Shown here in pieces: positions 23,423 through 35,039 of a stretch of DNA of 64,000 nt. The translations under genes and the position numbers were made by a program. The notes beneath the pieces are model-generated. The model was not told the origin of the DNA and ran no database searches. It saw only the letters and a list, made by a program, of their open reading frames with translations. The number at the start of each line of letters is the position of its first letter. The stretch's first letter is position 1. The stretch comes from Dipteris shenzhenensis (Eukaryota > Polypodiophyta > Polypodiopsida > Gleicheniales), in the NCBI GenBank assembly GCA_047967505.1, contig CM106538.1; one strand, written 5' to 3'.

Positions 23423-23822
23423 TTGGAGAATAGGCACAAAATTTCAAGGAATGAGTATAACAAAGGTCACCTCTTTCATACTTACTAGAATTTAAATGGC
23501 TGGAGAATAGGCACAAAATTTCAAGCAACAATGAGTTCGAGCACCCGCCGGTTTATGGAGTTTTAGCGTGGTGAGCCCGAGGCCTGGGGGTCGGAGGCAA
23601 GTCCCACATGCCTGGGTTCGTCAGGGCCCTGGTATCTTCTCCGCTCTCTGAGGTGTATTGATTGACAGACGGTCCATACTTGAGGTGGTGCCGAATAAAT
23701 AAGGTGGGGGGAAAGAGTTCTCCATGAGATGTCTAGTGGGTGCAAGCCCAACATAGCAAAGCCGGCTCTCAAAACAAAGTATAATAGAGGTCATCTTTTT
23801 CATGCTTACTAGGAAACCCACA
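23423..23822. repeat. Tandem duplication of about 88 bp, second copy split by an insertion
   Basis: GGNTGGAGAATAGGCACAAA at 23423 recurs at 23501. The first copy continues GAGTATAACAAAGGTCACCT. The matching continuation of the second copy (GTATAATAGAGGTCATCT) appears only at about 23780, after the inserted block. Confidence 0.75.
23528..23775 (+). mobile_element. SINE-like insertion (tRNA-related promoter boxes)
   Basis: The GC-richer block of about 250 bp interrupts a tandem duplicate, so its borders are known from the uninterrupted copy. The flanks show AACAA on both sides, a possible target duplication. Inside are an A-box-like TAGCGTGGTGAG (23564-23575) and a B-box-like GGGTTCGTCAGG (23614-23625) about 50 bp apart, similar to RNA polymerase III promoters of tRNA-derived SINEs. 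There is no A-rich tail, so the SINE call is tentative; that it is an insertion is well supported. Confidence 0.45.
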
Positions 23823-24530
23823 TCTTTGAAATCTAGGGTTATAAAACTATGTACATATCTTTTTAAATAAATATGTCAAAACTTGTATATTCAAGGTTAT
23901 TAAAATAGATTATCATTATATAGCAAAGCAAACTATGATTCAACTCTTCCTCAAAAGGCCCAATCAAGCTAACAATGGATAAACCTTATTTGCAGAGTCT
24001 CGTCTTAAAAGCACAAAATAAACCAACCTAGAAATTGAAAAAGCTCTGATTAAGGAGATTTTTTTCCAAAGGAAAAGGGTGCCCATGGAAAAACACAAGG
24101 TTTGACTCCAAATCTAGAGGTAGATCTATAAATTGTGGTTCTTGAGATGTTTGAGGGTCACAAAGTATCATGATGCCATTAAAACATAACCAAGCATATT
24201 TTTAGGAATTCATGTGGAGATAGCATAAAGCCTTCAAGTGTGGAATCAATATGCCTTCTAGGTATGCAAGGTAGCCAAGGGAGCATAATACTCTAGGAAA
24301 AATTAGTTATCTAAAGCCAATAGAAAGGTTCATTGTGCTTTCAGATCAAAGATCTACCTTTGTTAATGCATATGGCCACCCACAATCATCTCCTAAGCCA
24401 TCCTAGATAGTCCACACCTTGAAAGGATAATGTATTGGGTAAGATCGGCAAAGGGCTTGCATATGCACAGGTGCTTTGGAGTAATTCCATAAACAACAAG
24501 GTTGATGATTATTGGGAAGCAATAACATGC
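23823..24530. other. Unassigned AT-rich sequence between duplicated segments
   Basis: No open frame, repeat or known element identified. Confidence 0.4.
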
Positions 24531-26918
24531 AGCACCTGAAGTAGGCCATTTTACCATTTAGTTTGATAACCAAGAGAAGGCGTGTTTATAATTTTTAACG
24601 ACCATTTCTGCTTTCAACTCCTTAAGCTTGTGTGAAAAGGGGATTGATGTGTTGAAACCACACATAATACTAATGGACAATAAGAGAAAGAACAAGAAGA
24701 CAATTAAAGATAAAGGGCCTGTAGGAAAGGAAAATGAAAGAATATGGAAATTCAAAGGAGGGATACATAGGAAACGTCATGCGGTGCATCCCACAAAGGG
24801 TATCAAGTAGTAAAGGATGCTTTCAGCCAAGTGGTTCAGAGAATAAATACAGAATTTGCTCAACCGTTATCCCTTAAAAAAGGAATCAATAGAAAACGTT
24901 TATACTTCACCAAGAACTAAAGTAAAAACACCCATACTCAACTAGCAATATTTTACCCAAATGATGACGTTTAAAGATGTGTAGTACTTCAATGATCTTT
25001 GTACTTTACTCTACATAATAGCTTTGAAGATAGGTGCTTTGCACAAACACATATAGAAATCAACCTTCAATCACTTATGAAAAATAGTGTGTTAAAATAG
25101 GTGCTTTGCACAACCACACATAGAAATCAACCTTCAATCACTTATGATAAATAGTGTGTTAAAATAATTCCATGTAGAATTCCTTAAATATGGGGATACA
25201 AGAAGCGAAATCCAATCTCGAAGAATATAATAAAGAACAAGTCTTCGTTAGTTCTAGCTTGCCTTTTGGCTCTTTTAGAGTAGCTTTTTAACTTTTTGCT
25301 GTGTCTGTTATTTGGGCAACCTTGGCAAGTGATCAACCTCTTCTCCCCCCTCTTGCCCTCATACTTATAACTTCATCCTTGCATGTTGTCTTGCTTCTAC
25401 ATGGTTTCAACTCTTTTGTTCCACTTGGACGTGTTTCATGTCATAATCCACTATCATTCTATGTAGAGACTTGTTATCACCATCTAGGTTGAAATTGTTG
25501 GTTGCTATCCTAAACAATTTACATTATATAAACTCATCTAGACTATGTTTCTCAATCTTATGAGTTGCACACTCCTCTTACCTTGATCTATTATTTTTCA
25601 ATTATTGGAACTTTGTATTTACTAACTAGACATCATTGAGCGTGCATCCAAGGCTAGTGTTTCAACTTCTGATATTTGAAGACATAATTGGCTTTGTATT
25701 TACTAACTAGATATAATTGAGCATGCATCCTTTTGCAATTAATTATAGGCTATCAAATTTATAAGTAAGTTGATATTTCTAAGGATTATGATTTACACTA
25801 TTGCTCATAAAAGGTACTTTCTAAGGACATGAGCACATCATAGAATTCATTTAGGGGTAATTTCAAACATGAGCACACCATGGGATTCATTTAGGAGTGC
25901 TTGTAATGCAATTTAAAGACATCATTGAGCATGCATCCTTTTGCAATTAATTATGATGCATGCTCAATGATGTCTAGTTATTAGTAAATACAAAGCTTAA
26001 GGACGTCTTTAAATTACATGATAGGAAATCACATATGTATAGTTAGTAAATATGATACATGCTCAATTATGTCTAGTTAGGAAATACAAAGCTCAATGAT
26101 GCCTTTAAATTGTTAGAAGTAAATCAATCTCTCTAAGGATTATGATTTTCACTACTACTCATAAAATGTACCCGAAAATTTACCCTAAATGAATTCTATG
26201 GAGTGACCATGTCCTACATCATAATAGTGCATGTATAGAGTGCAATTGCATGTCTTGGAGATTTATCACACCATATAGTGAAAGCCTCAAAGTTGTCTCA
26301 TAAATTGTCTCTTCCATCATCACTAAAGATCACCTTTCAAGCTCATGAAGAACGATGGCATGAAGATAAAAAATTTGATCCTTTCAATCTAGTTGATATG
26401 ATAATTAGATGGGAGGGTAAAATGTCTATGGTAAGTATCCTTTATTCACCATTGTTAGACATTAACAATAGTTTGGTGCCCAAAGTTGAATCTCCAAATG
26501 TCTCCAAACTAAAAGATAGACATTGGTGGTGGAGTCTTAAGTTGAGGAGACTTCCACATAAAGTTAATAGCATGTGCACGTGATCTAAAATAAATGTATC
26601 ATTTGAAATGTCAAATTAATATACTTTTTATGTGTGGAATTGTAAGCAAGAATAATAATTTCGAGTATACTAATTGTGAGAGAGCCACTATTCCATCTAG
26701 GGTTAACAAAATACATGACCATGGGGGTGTTGAAAATTTTAAACATGGAAGAAAAGAATATAATAGCATGAATTACTATCTTGCCAACTCATCATAGCTT
26801 TGAATGCACTTAAACATAGAATGAAGGCCCAATACCACTAGGGGGGATTGAACAACGCTTGAAATAAAAAATGAATGGAATGTAGTGAAATGCAATTTAA
26901 TCAAATAAGCATAAATGT
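24531..26918. repeat. Segmental duplication copy B
   Basis: Same order as copy A, about 400 bp longer. The extra length includes a 70-bp tandem duplication at about 25025-25165 (GGTGCTTTGCACAANCACA unit) and extra copies of ACATCATTGAGCATGCATCC, some inverted (for example 25950-25980). A frame at 26278-26583 (101 residues) is not clearly conserved in copy A, so I do not call a gene. Confidence 0.75.
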
Positions 26919-28083
26919 GTTAACACTAGTTTGGTAGCATAATAGGACATAAAAATATCCTTTTGATGTTTTGGCAAAAAAATTACAAATTGATGTAGAT
27001 GTGTTTTTTGATGATTTCCTCTCTTTAGCATAAAGGTAGACTCATAGTACTATTCCTTAAAAAAAGGAGCACAAAAAACCATTACATGTGATTCTAAAAT
27101 GCTCACAAATGTATGGTAACATAGCTTTTTGCTCAGGCAGTATTCACATTTGAAACTTTTTTTAGCATGCTTGGAAATAAAAATGCTTTTAATGAGTTAG
27201 CATTTTTTACAAAGTGTTTATAAGTATGTCAAACACCTAAGGGTGGCAATTGTTTTTTTTAAAATAGTTTTGGCAAGATTGATTTAGCAAATAACAAGAG
27301 TGGTTAGCCTAATGGGTTGCATTTCATAAATGAGCATCTTTGTATATTACACATAATAGCCACAAAGTGTTATATCTTAACAATACTAAAATTCTATCAT
27401 ATGAAAAAATCACCACATCACAATATAGGATATAATTAAAGATATTTAGTGCTCTTAATCTAAACTATCAAAACAACTTGAGCATTAGACCTTACTTTTA
27501 TAGTTTTGAATTATCTCGTATAGAAGTGTTCTACATATAACTTTTTAAAATTGGTATCACTCCTTCATGATTAGAGGCATTCTAGACATACAACTTAAAT
27601 GTTTGAAGGTTCTTGTAATACCAGTTAACCTTTGTATTTTGAAAATAACATAAATTACAACATAATGAACAATCAAAATAAGGTTTGAATTTGGTTTTCT
27701 ACATGATATGAGGTCGCCTAAAAACTCATGCTACTCCATAATATCCTATTGAAGACATATATAAAGTAAGGTTGACTTTGGAACTTGTTAGACATGTCAA
27801 AGAAATAGTAAAAGATCAAAATTTTCCTCGCTACCACCATCTACTAACACTAGTTTGGCAGAAGGACATAAAAATGTCCTAGGACACTTTTATGTCCTGT
27901 CAATTTAGCAACTTTCTAGAATTATTCAAAAGCATCGACTCAACTATGATATTTTGAGAAGGAGAGGATACGTTTGTTCATCGTTAGTCATGTCTAAAAC
28001 AACAAAGTTGGATAGGAATATGATTCCACCAATGTTCATGTGGGAACCTTTGATTTCTCCCATAGGCATCACTTTGCCTTGAT
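26919..28083. other. Unassigned sequence bounded by a short direct repeat
   Basis: AACACTAGTTTGGTAGCA (26922) and AACACTAGTTTGGCAGAA (27846), each followed within about 10 bp by GGACATAAAAATRTCC, enclose about 920 bp without genes. They could be terminal repeats of a small element. Confidence 0.3.
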
Positions 28084-28192
28084 TAGCCATTTGCACTTAG
28101 AAATTTACTTAGAAAATTTACTTGATTAGCCATTTGTACTTAGAAATTTGTACTTTGCCTTGATTAGCCATTTGTACTTAGAAATTTACTTC
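28078..28192. repeat. Minisatellite, TTGATTAGCCATTTGNACTT unit
   Basis: Three copies of TTGATTAGCCATTTG(C/T)ACTT, each followed by AGAAATTTACTT or similar, with interval lengths of 35-55 bp. Confidence 0.75.
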
Positions 28193-28199
28193 ACTTGTT

Positions 28200-29890
28200 A
28201 GCTTCAAAATAGGATGTTGCATTATACCTTTAGGGATAAGGCTCACATTGGCTCCATGATCAAGGAACACATGCTATAATTGCAGCTATTTATTTCCACA
28301 GTCATCCTAAGAGTTTGTTAACACGTGAGAGTAGCATAAGCTGAGCAGTGCTTTATTGTTGGTCCACCTTGACCATCTTGTTCTTCAATGTGTGCCTTTT
28401 GTTGACCTCCTAGATTTTTTAAAAAGAATGCAATGGTCTAGTGCTTGATTTGTGGAGATAATTGACATACTTGCCTTAGGGTGAAGTTGGGTCAAAACTC
28501 TAAAATTGGTTTGTGGGCAGCCAAGGTCGAGAAACTATATCTAAATCTCTAGCCATTATCTCTTGTCATGAGTAATCCCCAGTACTTCCTTTCCCTTTTC
28601 TTTTGAAGTACCATGGCTCTTTGAATTCTCCTTTAATTGTTGGAGGTATTTGTTGTAGGAAGAGTGGAGGGTTCTAGTTGCTCTTCCTTTTTCTTGCTCT
28701 GTCATTGTTGGGACACTACTTAGGTCAGTTTTGCAAACCTTGTTAGAGTGAGCTTTCAAGAAGGAAACTCAAGAGCGCTTCCTTCTTCCTCAAAACTTGA
28801 TTATATGTCTCAGGTAACACCCTCAATCATAACCTGATATGTTGAAGGCATAGTTTGGTCATTGGAGATGTACCACTCTTAGGATTTGTAAGAGGTCTTG
28901 ATGACCATGTAACCTTAGACATTCATTTAAATCCATTGATAGTAGAAGAAAAGGGTAATGTCTTTTTGGGTACATTGTACACCTAGGAGCTGGGAAATGA
29001 CTTCCTTGAAGACATCTCTATGGATGCACTTGTCCTAGCTTTTATGATGAAGGTGGTCTTGTTGGCAATCAGGCCTCAGGTACTTAATTGCCAACAAAAA
29101 TTCCACGCTTGGTTTGTGACTTTTTCACTGCTCCCAACATTGCCCCAATCATATATGGGCTACCTACCTCCTCGACCACTACTACCGAGCTACTACCTCA
29201 ATTGTATTGACCTAAGGTGTTGGTTCCTATGCAAGATGGCCCACCAAATGGTTGTGTACATTCATCCTAGTAGTTTCCATACTCCCCAAATCTATAGAAA
29301 ATGATTGTTCTTCATAGGGACATTTAGCGTCCTCCTTGACGTCCTTAAAGACCACCTCATGATTGATCTCATGGGTAGTATGGTCCATACCAACCTCTGG
29401 GTTTTTGCTATGATGTGTAATACAACTAATGACAATGGCCCTAACTAATTGGGTGTAGAATCTTGAAGAAAAGGGACTAGTAAGTAGTGAATGTGGAATA
29501 GTAGAAGGTATAAGTGGCTCTAATACATTCACATGAACAATGGTACTGATATTAGATCGAAGGCTATCAGTTGAACCACAACAACTAGGGGTTCTCTAGC
29601 AGGAAAATCTAGAAAATGCTTCCTTAAGCCCTTAGGGTACCTACATTTGCAGGCATCATGTCCATGAATTTTGCAAAAGGTGAAAGGTAGTAGTGATGCC
29701 TTATGTTTGGAGGGACATCCCCATTGACCATGATTAGAACCTTTATGCTCAATGCACTAGAGACCACCTATAACTTGGATTCAAAAGATGAAGGCCCCTC
29801 TACCCTTGTTCTTTAAGTCCTTTTTTAATTTCTTCCAACTCCTTCTTGAGGTGCTACCATTTTGATGATCCATCCTCTCTTGAAAGCTTG
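28200..29890 (-). pseudogene. Decayed LTR-retrotransposon gag-protease region
   Basis: On the minus strand there is a zinc-knuckle-like FCKIHGHDACKCRYPKGLK (about 29690-29620), followed by a Ser/Pro-rich spacer frame (29532-29227). Near 28270-28210 comes FLDHGANVSLIPKG, which fits the D-[ST/H]-GA active-site pattern of retroelement aspartic proteases, with His in the second position. The order gag knuckle then protease agrees with a Gypsy-type element. No RT was found. Many stops show age. Family assignment is inference. Confidence 0.45.
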
Positions 29891-29901
29891 GTGCTTGAGA
29901 G

Positions 29902-30293
29902 TGTTGAGATATGGTGCCATGTGCACATAGATTAAAGGCTAAGGTATGGTATAGGAAAGAATTACAGTAGCCACCCTAGGATGTGGACTACATGATGTGG
30001 AGATGTGGATCAAGGATATCCACAAGGAGAAATGTGGATCAGAGGATCCTACAATTGATGACTATTCTAAGGGCTCTCTCTATATAAGAAGCCTATCTTG
30101 TATTGTTGAATAGAGAAAAACACATACACTCAAGATTTTGTTTATGAGTCCATGCTAATCTATCTTGGAACCTAATTGACTCGAGGTACATGTCATGAGC
30201 ACTCTCTTCATCATCATGTTTACACCTCGTTTACACATAGGTTTCATCCACCTTAGAGCACTCCATAGATCCTGAGGCACGCATGTTTTCTCA
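29902..30293 (+). repeat. 5' LTR of the non-autonomous element
   Basis: Matches 32459-32626 over the first 170 bp or so (about 90 percent by eye). It contains CTCTATATAAGAAGCC and ends in CA directly before the primer site. Confidence 0.85.
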
Positions 30294-30305
30294 TGGTATC
30301 AGAGC
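30294..30305 (+). promoter_or_regulatory. Primer-binding site
   Basis: TGGTATCAGAGC abuts the LTR end, the same type as in the Copia elements here. Confidence 0.88.
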
Positions 30306-32279
30306 ATAGGACTAGTCTCCTACAAATTTCCATCCATAGGTTTTCGCTCATTTCGATTCTTCTTATGAGAAATTTGTGAGAGAGTTTTTCCTTCTAGAGA
30401 TTCTATTCCTCTTGAGTGAAGTTCTAGGTTCTTGAGAGGTTGAGAGAAAGAGGATTCTTCTAAGCTTCTTCATCTTCTAAAACCTCAGGAAGACTAGCTT
30501 TATTCTGTGAGAGAGATTTTCATTTGATGTCCTTTTAGCCTTTTGATATTCTAGTCAACTCGATCAGCCTTACTTGCCTGTATTGCATCACTAAAAAAAA
30601 AAAAAGGATTGGTTGAGGAGACAAGCTATGATGGACATGCCATCTAGCAAGGCACATACAGCAGCAAAGCAGACAACCAGCCCACAGTCGGCAGCAAGAA
30701 CTTCAAGAGCTCCATCAAAGGCAAAACAATCGTGGATGGCTCTCCAATGAGTAACGAACAACAGCGGTCTCCTTCAGCTACTCTCGTCCTCCTTATTAAT
30801 CGCTGGACTTTGTTTTTAGGCTTCCAAGTTGAGACCTCTCTGATCTGCTCGTTTTGCATCCATCATCTCTTGAGATTGGGTTAATCGTTCATCATTCCTT
30901 GTTGCAGGCCGGAAACAGCAAGCAGCAACAGCACCTTTGCAAGGCATTCTTGATCGACAGATCAGCAGCAACTTCCTTCGCTTCTCCACGCCGTCTCAGA
31001 AGCCAGCCATCTCATGGATTTGATTACCCGCTACACAACATGCCTGCAATGCCTTCCTTTTCTCTCTCCGGACCACTGTTCTCCCAAGATACTCTCCAAC
31101 CAAGCTCCAGCTCCTAACTCCACTGGGTCACGAGCGTCGGCTCCCAAGCACATCACCACCGGCCATCGCCAGCACATCAACCAGCCACCATTGCCAGAAG
31201 CCGTGACGACCAAACAAACAATGCACAACAGCTCTAAAGACCCTCTAGCGACCAGTCGGCTCTAACTCTTGCACAAGCACAACAGCGCTGACAATGCTTT
31301 CTCAACCAGTTGCATCAATCGCGATGCTCCTACAACAACCACGATGATGCAAGTCTATAAGATGTCTCTCGAAGATTCGTAGCCTCACATCGTTGCTCCG
31401 CTCACCATCGTTTTGGAGCAAATCGTTCGCAGACTTGCTCCATTGTACATTTGTCTCAACAATTTGTCAAGCTGCGGTGAATCATCGACAATCCTCTGAT
31501 TTGTTGCTTGATCTGTCATCACGATTTCATTGTTTTGAGTCCTGGCTCACACGAAAGCCTTTGGAGGAGGAGAAGCCTCAAAATATCCAGCCCAAACGGC
31601 TCTCCAATGAACAACGCCATCAATGAGTGCGTTGCCTCAACAAGGAGCATAGTAGCTCAATTCATCACGCGCCACCTTCTCTGGCTTCTTTCTCTGTAGA
31701 AAGGTTCATTTCAAGGTTTCCCATTCATTGACACCTGGCACTTGATAAAAACCATCATTGAGTTTATGTAACTTTGGTTAGAAGACTGCCACATCACCAA
31801 GTGCCATCTAAGCACACAGCTTCTTGCTAAGCACAATGTGAGTGCAGCATGTGAATCCCTCTGCCTCATCATCAAAGGCCTCTTCTTCATAAAAACTTCG
31901 ACAAACCGTAACTTCCAATCCAAGAAGAATTTGCACTCGCTCCAAAAGAAAAAATGATCGCCTTTTCGAGCTCTAGGTGCTTGTCAAATTAGAATTATTG
32001 TATGCAATTAGACACTGCCAATATTGAAAGAAATCAATTGATCAGACCTTTGCAACAAATGACAAATCAAAGCTTGAATGCACACATCGCTGTCATAAAG
32101 ATGCCAAAAGCACAAGTGCATGAGATAACCATAGTGCGAAATGTGGCATCCACACATAAAGCGTTAAGGCACATGGAAGAACAAAGCATCATGCATCAAG
32201 CTACATCAAGCAAAGAAGAGAACGCCATCGACATCAAGCATTAAGAAGCAACAACCTTGCCACCTTCAGCCTACACGTT

Positions 32280-32458
32280 TTTATATCAAACTTGACCACC
32301 TGAGAGTAGCTATGAAAGCACCCAAGGGAGGTATTGACATGTAAAAGCCACACTTGACCACCTTAAGTAGCAATGCATGCACTAAGGGGAGGTGATGGAA
32401 TGTAAACTCACGTCTGACCACCTTGTGGTAGCCAATGGTTCATGGCACTAAGGGGAGG
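32280..32458 (+). repeat. Three tandem modules, each with a polypurine tract
   Basis: A unit of about 60-65 bp starting (A/G)(C/T)(T/C)TGACCACCT occurs three times. Each contains a purine run followed by TG or TATTG: CCAAGGGAGGTATTG, CTAAGGGGAGGTGATG and CTAAGGGGAGGTGTTG. The third abuts the 3' LTR and is the functional polypurine tract. Confidence 0.8.
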
Positions 32459-32626
32459 TGTTGAGATATGGTGTCATGTGCACATAGATTAAAGGCTAAG
32501 GCATGGTATAGGAAAGAATTAAAGTAGCCACCCTAGGATGTAGACTACATGATGTGGAGATGTAGATCAAGGATATCCACAAGGAGAGATGTGGATCAGA
32601 GGATCCCACAAGTGTTGACTATTATA
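32459..32626 (+). repeat. 3' LTR fragment
   Basis: Collinear with the start of the 5' LTR. Similarity ends after GGATCCCACAAGTGTTGACTAT. Confidence 0.82.
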
Positions 32627-32653
32627 ACCATATTACATACATGACCACATAGA

Positions 32654-32699
32654 GAGGGGGGCAGGGGGGGGCATGGGGTGTGGGAGGGGGAGGGGGAGA
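32654..32699 (+). repeat. G-rich tract
   Basis: A run of G-blocks (AGAGGGGGGCAGGGGGGG and GGGAGGGGGAGGGGGAGA) with four or more G-runs in short spacing. It lies at the junction of the truncated LTR with gene-like sequence. Confidence 0.8.
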
Positions 32700-33986
32700 T
32701 TTTGCCTTCTCGACAACAAATATAGCACCCGATGCACTTGAGCCTTTGCAAGAAAATATTGCTCACTTGTTTTCCAACTATACTCATGATAAGGGATGGT
32801 CTGAGTCAGATATGCAAGTGGCAAGGAATTTACTACTAGCTTGGAGAGTCAAGAAAGAGGAATATATGGGTCCAAACTCATCTCCTCTCGAACATGTGGC
32901 AGGTTTATTCTTTCACTTACATCGCATGAAACTTTTTTATTTTCACCTGCATATATAATTTGGCAATCCATTGTGTAACTAATGATTTTGATGGAGCTAT
33001 TTATGTTTCTTGTATATATTTGGCAAATGCGTAGGCGAATCCTTTGAAGGTAATCCTAAACTTATATCTAATTTCTCCTTTTTCTTTATTCTATTTTTAT
33101 GTAAGTTTTTAGGCACTTATGTGTTAAAGCAAATTCTTAACATTTCTACTTTCTCTTTTTACGAGATTTTCTTGAATTCTTTTATGTAGTTTTCTAGATT
33201 TGTTCTTGATGAAGGTGGTGACCTTTGGATTTGTGACAAGATTCTCTGTCTTGCTTTCTTCATGGATGCATAACTTATAAGTCATGGATTTTAGGCACTT
33301 ATGTGTTAAAGCAAATTCTTACCATTTCTACTTTCTCTTTTTACGAGATTTTCTTGAATTCTGTTATGTAGTTTTCTAGATTTGTTCTTGATGAAGGTGG
33401 TGACCTTTGGATTTGTGACAAGATTCTTTGTCTTGCTTTCTTCATGGATGCACAACTTATAAGTCAAGGTGATGTTGCTCGCTTCCTTGAGCATATTTTA
33501 AAGTCCAAAGAACTGAGTCCTTTGGTACAAGACATGATTGCTAGTGTCAAAGCCCTAATCGCACAGGATGATATTCCTTCTAACACGATAGAGCTCAAGG
33601 AGAAGATGAATGGTAGATGTAGATCTAGCATTGACCCTTTGGCAATGACACCCACATACGAGCAATATTTCGCATTCCAAGAAAAAAAAGATCATGATGC
33701 TAGCAAGTTGTATGGGAAAGAGCTTCTCTTGAAGCACTTTAAAGAGCAACATTCTGTGTTATGTGTAAACCGATATCATGTACATAGTTGGTTTGACAAC
33801 ACCAATCTAGACTTGTGCCACAATCCAAAAGGGAAAGAGAAAATCAAATACATAATCTCACAAAAGCTCCATGAGATACTACCCTTGCACTTTCCAGGAG
33901 CTACTAGCTACTTTTGGAAAAATGAAGACATATATCAGTGGGTCTTAGTGTGGATGCAAGGGAAAAGGAAGTATGAAAACAGATAG
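32700..33986 (+). pseudogene. Gene-like sequence of unknown function, at least two exons
   Basis: A first coding stretch (about 32705-32900) contains LEPLQENIAHLFSNYTHDKG and VARNLLLAWRVKKEEY and ends at a possible donor (GGCAG/GTTT). After about 470 bp, a second stretch begins at a TAG acceptor near 33371 and stays open to the TAG near 33984. It contains LDEGGDLWICDKILCLAFF, DVARFLEHILKSKEL, LVQDMIASVKALIAQDD and KYIISQKLHEILPLHFPGAT. I do not recognise the family. Composition is protein-like (mixed helices, normal residue use), so it is probably a real or captured gene fragment. Confidence 0.4.
33109..33472 (+). repeat. 182-bp tandem duplication covering an exon start
   Basis: Bases 33109-33290 recur at 33291-33472 with few changes. 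The unit includes the putative acceptor and the LDEGGDLWICDKILCLAFF coding segment. Only the second copy continues in frame; the first meets a stop after FFMDA. Confidence 0.88.
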
Positions 33987-35039
33987 AGAAAAGAGATGGT
34001 TGTTTTTCCAAATGCAAGTTCAACCCCACAAGAAACGATGAGGTCAATGTACTAATATAATAGTAATCATAGTACTTTTTAGATCTTCATGTTGATTTTA
34101 AACTAGTTTCTTGAAAGATGAAGACATTCCTGTCTTCTTAAACATGCATATATTAGATTCAATTTCACATTGGACATGTACAAGATAGTGATACGCTTAT
34201 AAATGCGAGTCACAATAGAAATTTGGATGGTATTTTCTCAAATCAGGTACTCGGTAGTTTCACTGGAGCTCGTATTTATTTTAAGTTGCTTTCTTATGAA
34301 ATACATGCAGTTTACCTTCTTTACTTTAATTTAGTCATGAGATATATCTTTAGCTTTTTTGAATGGAATTTTGTAGGACAAGGAAGTTGTTACCTTACAC
34401 AACAAAAGCAAAGAAGACATGTAATACCTATTTCATTAATTTTGGACTAGTGCACTGTCCAAATTTGTTTTGTGAGATAATTTTGGATAAAGCATTTCAA
34501 AAAAAGAGGCTCTTATAAAACAAAACTTTGAGTCAAAAAGTAAGATTTTAAAAAAGCAAATTAGAAAAAATGATGTGACATGTTATTAAAACTAGAGTAC
34601 ATTAAAAAAAGAGGACTTCATATTGTTAAAAGAGACAAAAAGTAAGATTTTAAAAAATTAAATTAGAAAAAAAACTAGAGTACATTTAAAAAAAAGTATG
34701 ACACATTTGTACAAGAAGTAGATCATAGAACTCAAAGCCATATGGTATTAAAAAACACCTTCCATTAGCTCATCTTAGAAGATGTCATCTTTGTCTCTCT
34801 TGTCTATTACAACTTTACATTAGAGAACTAAAAAGTCTTTGTGGAACTGTAGTTTCATTTCTTGTCTATTACAGTTACTTTAGAAAACACATAAGTCTAT
34901 GGAATTAAATTTCACAGTTACTTTAAATTTCTATGGAATTAAATTTCCATCACTTGACTATTAAGTCATTAGAGAGAGCATATGTCGTCAAAAGTGCCTA
35001 CTATGGCATTGGCTTCATGAAAACAAGCAGACTTTAAAC
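33987..35039. other. AT-rich sequence with a local duplication
   Basis: No gene recognised. AAAAAGTAAGATTTTAAAAA and ACTAGAGTACATT each occur twice between 34535 and 34695, marking a tandem duplication of about 105 bp. Confidence 0.4.

Larger units (their letters stand above)
29902..32626 (+). mobile_element. Non-autonomous LTR retrotransposon without coding genes, 3' LTR truncated
   Basis: 5' LTR 29902-30293 (392 bp), starting TGTTGAGATATGG and ending TTTTCTCA. A Met-tRNA-type primer site follows immediately (30294-30305). The second LTR begins at 32459 after a polypurine tract and stops matching at about 32626, losing the last 220 bp or so. The 2.2-kb interior has no gag, protease, integrase or RT motif, so mobility would depend on another element (LARD/TRIM-like). 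The 5' LTR keeps a TATATAAG TATA box (near 30090). Confidence 0.85.

Noticed and set aside
23530-23780. A genuine tRNA gene
   Set aside because: A- and B-box-like motifs are present, but no cloverleaf, anticodon stem or acceptor pairing could be drawn, so I kept it as SINE-like only.
28078-28192. CRISPR-like spaced repeats
   Set aside because: The context is eukaryotic, repeats are imperfect with variable spacing and no cas genes exist. It is a minisatellite.
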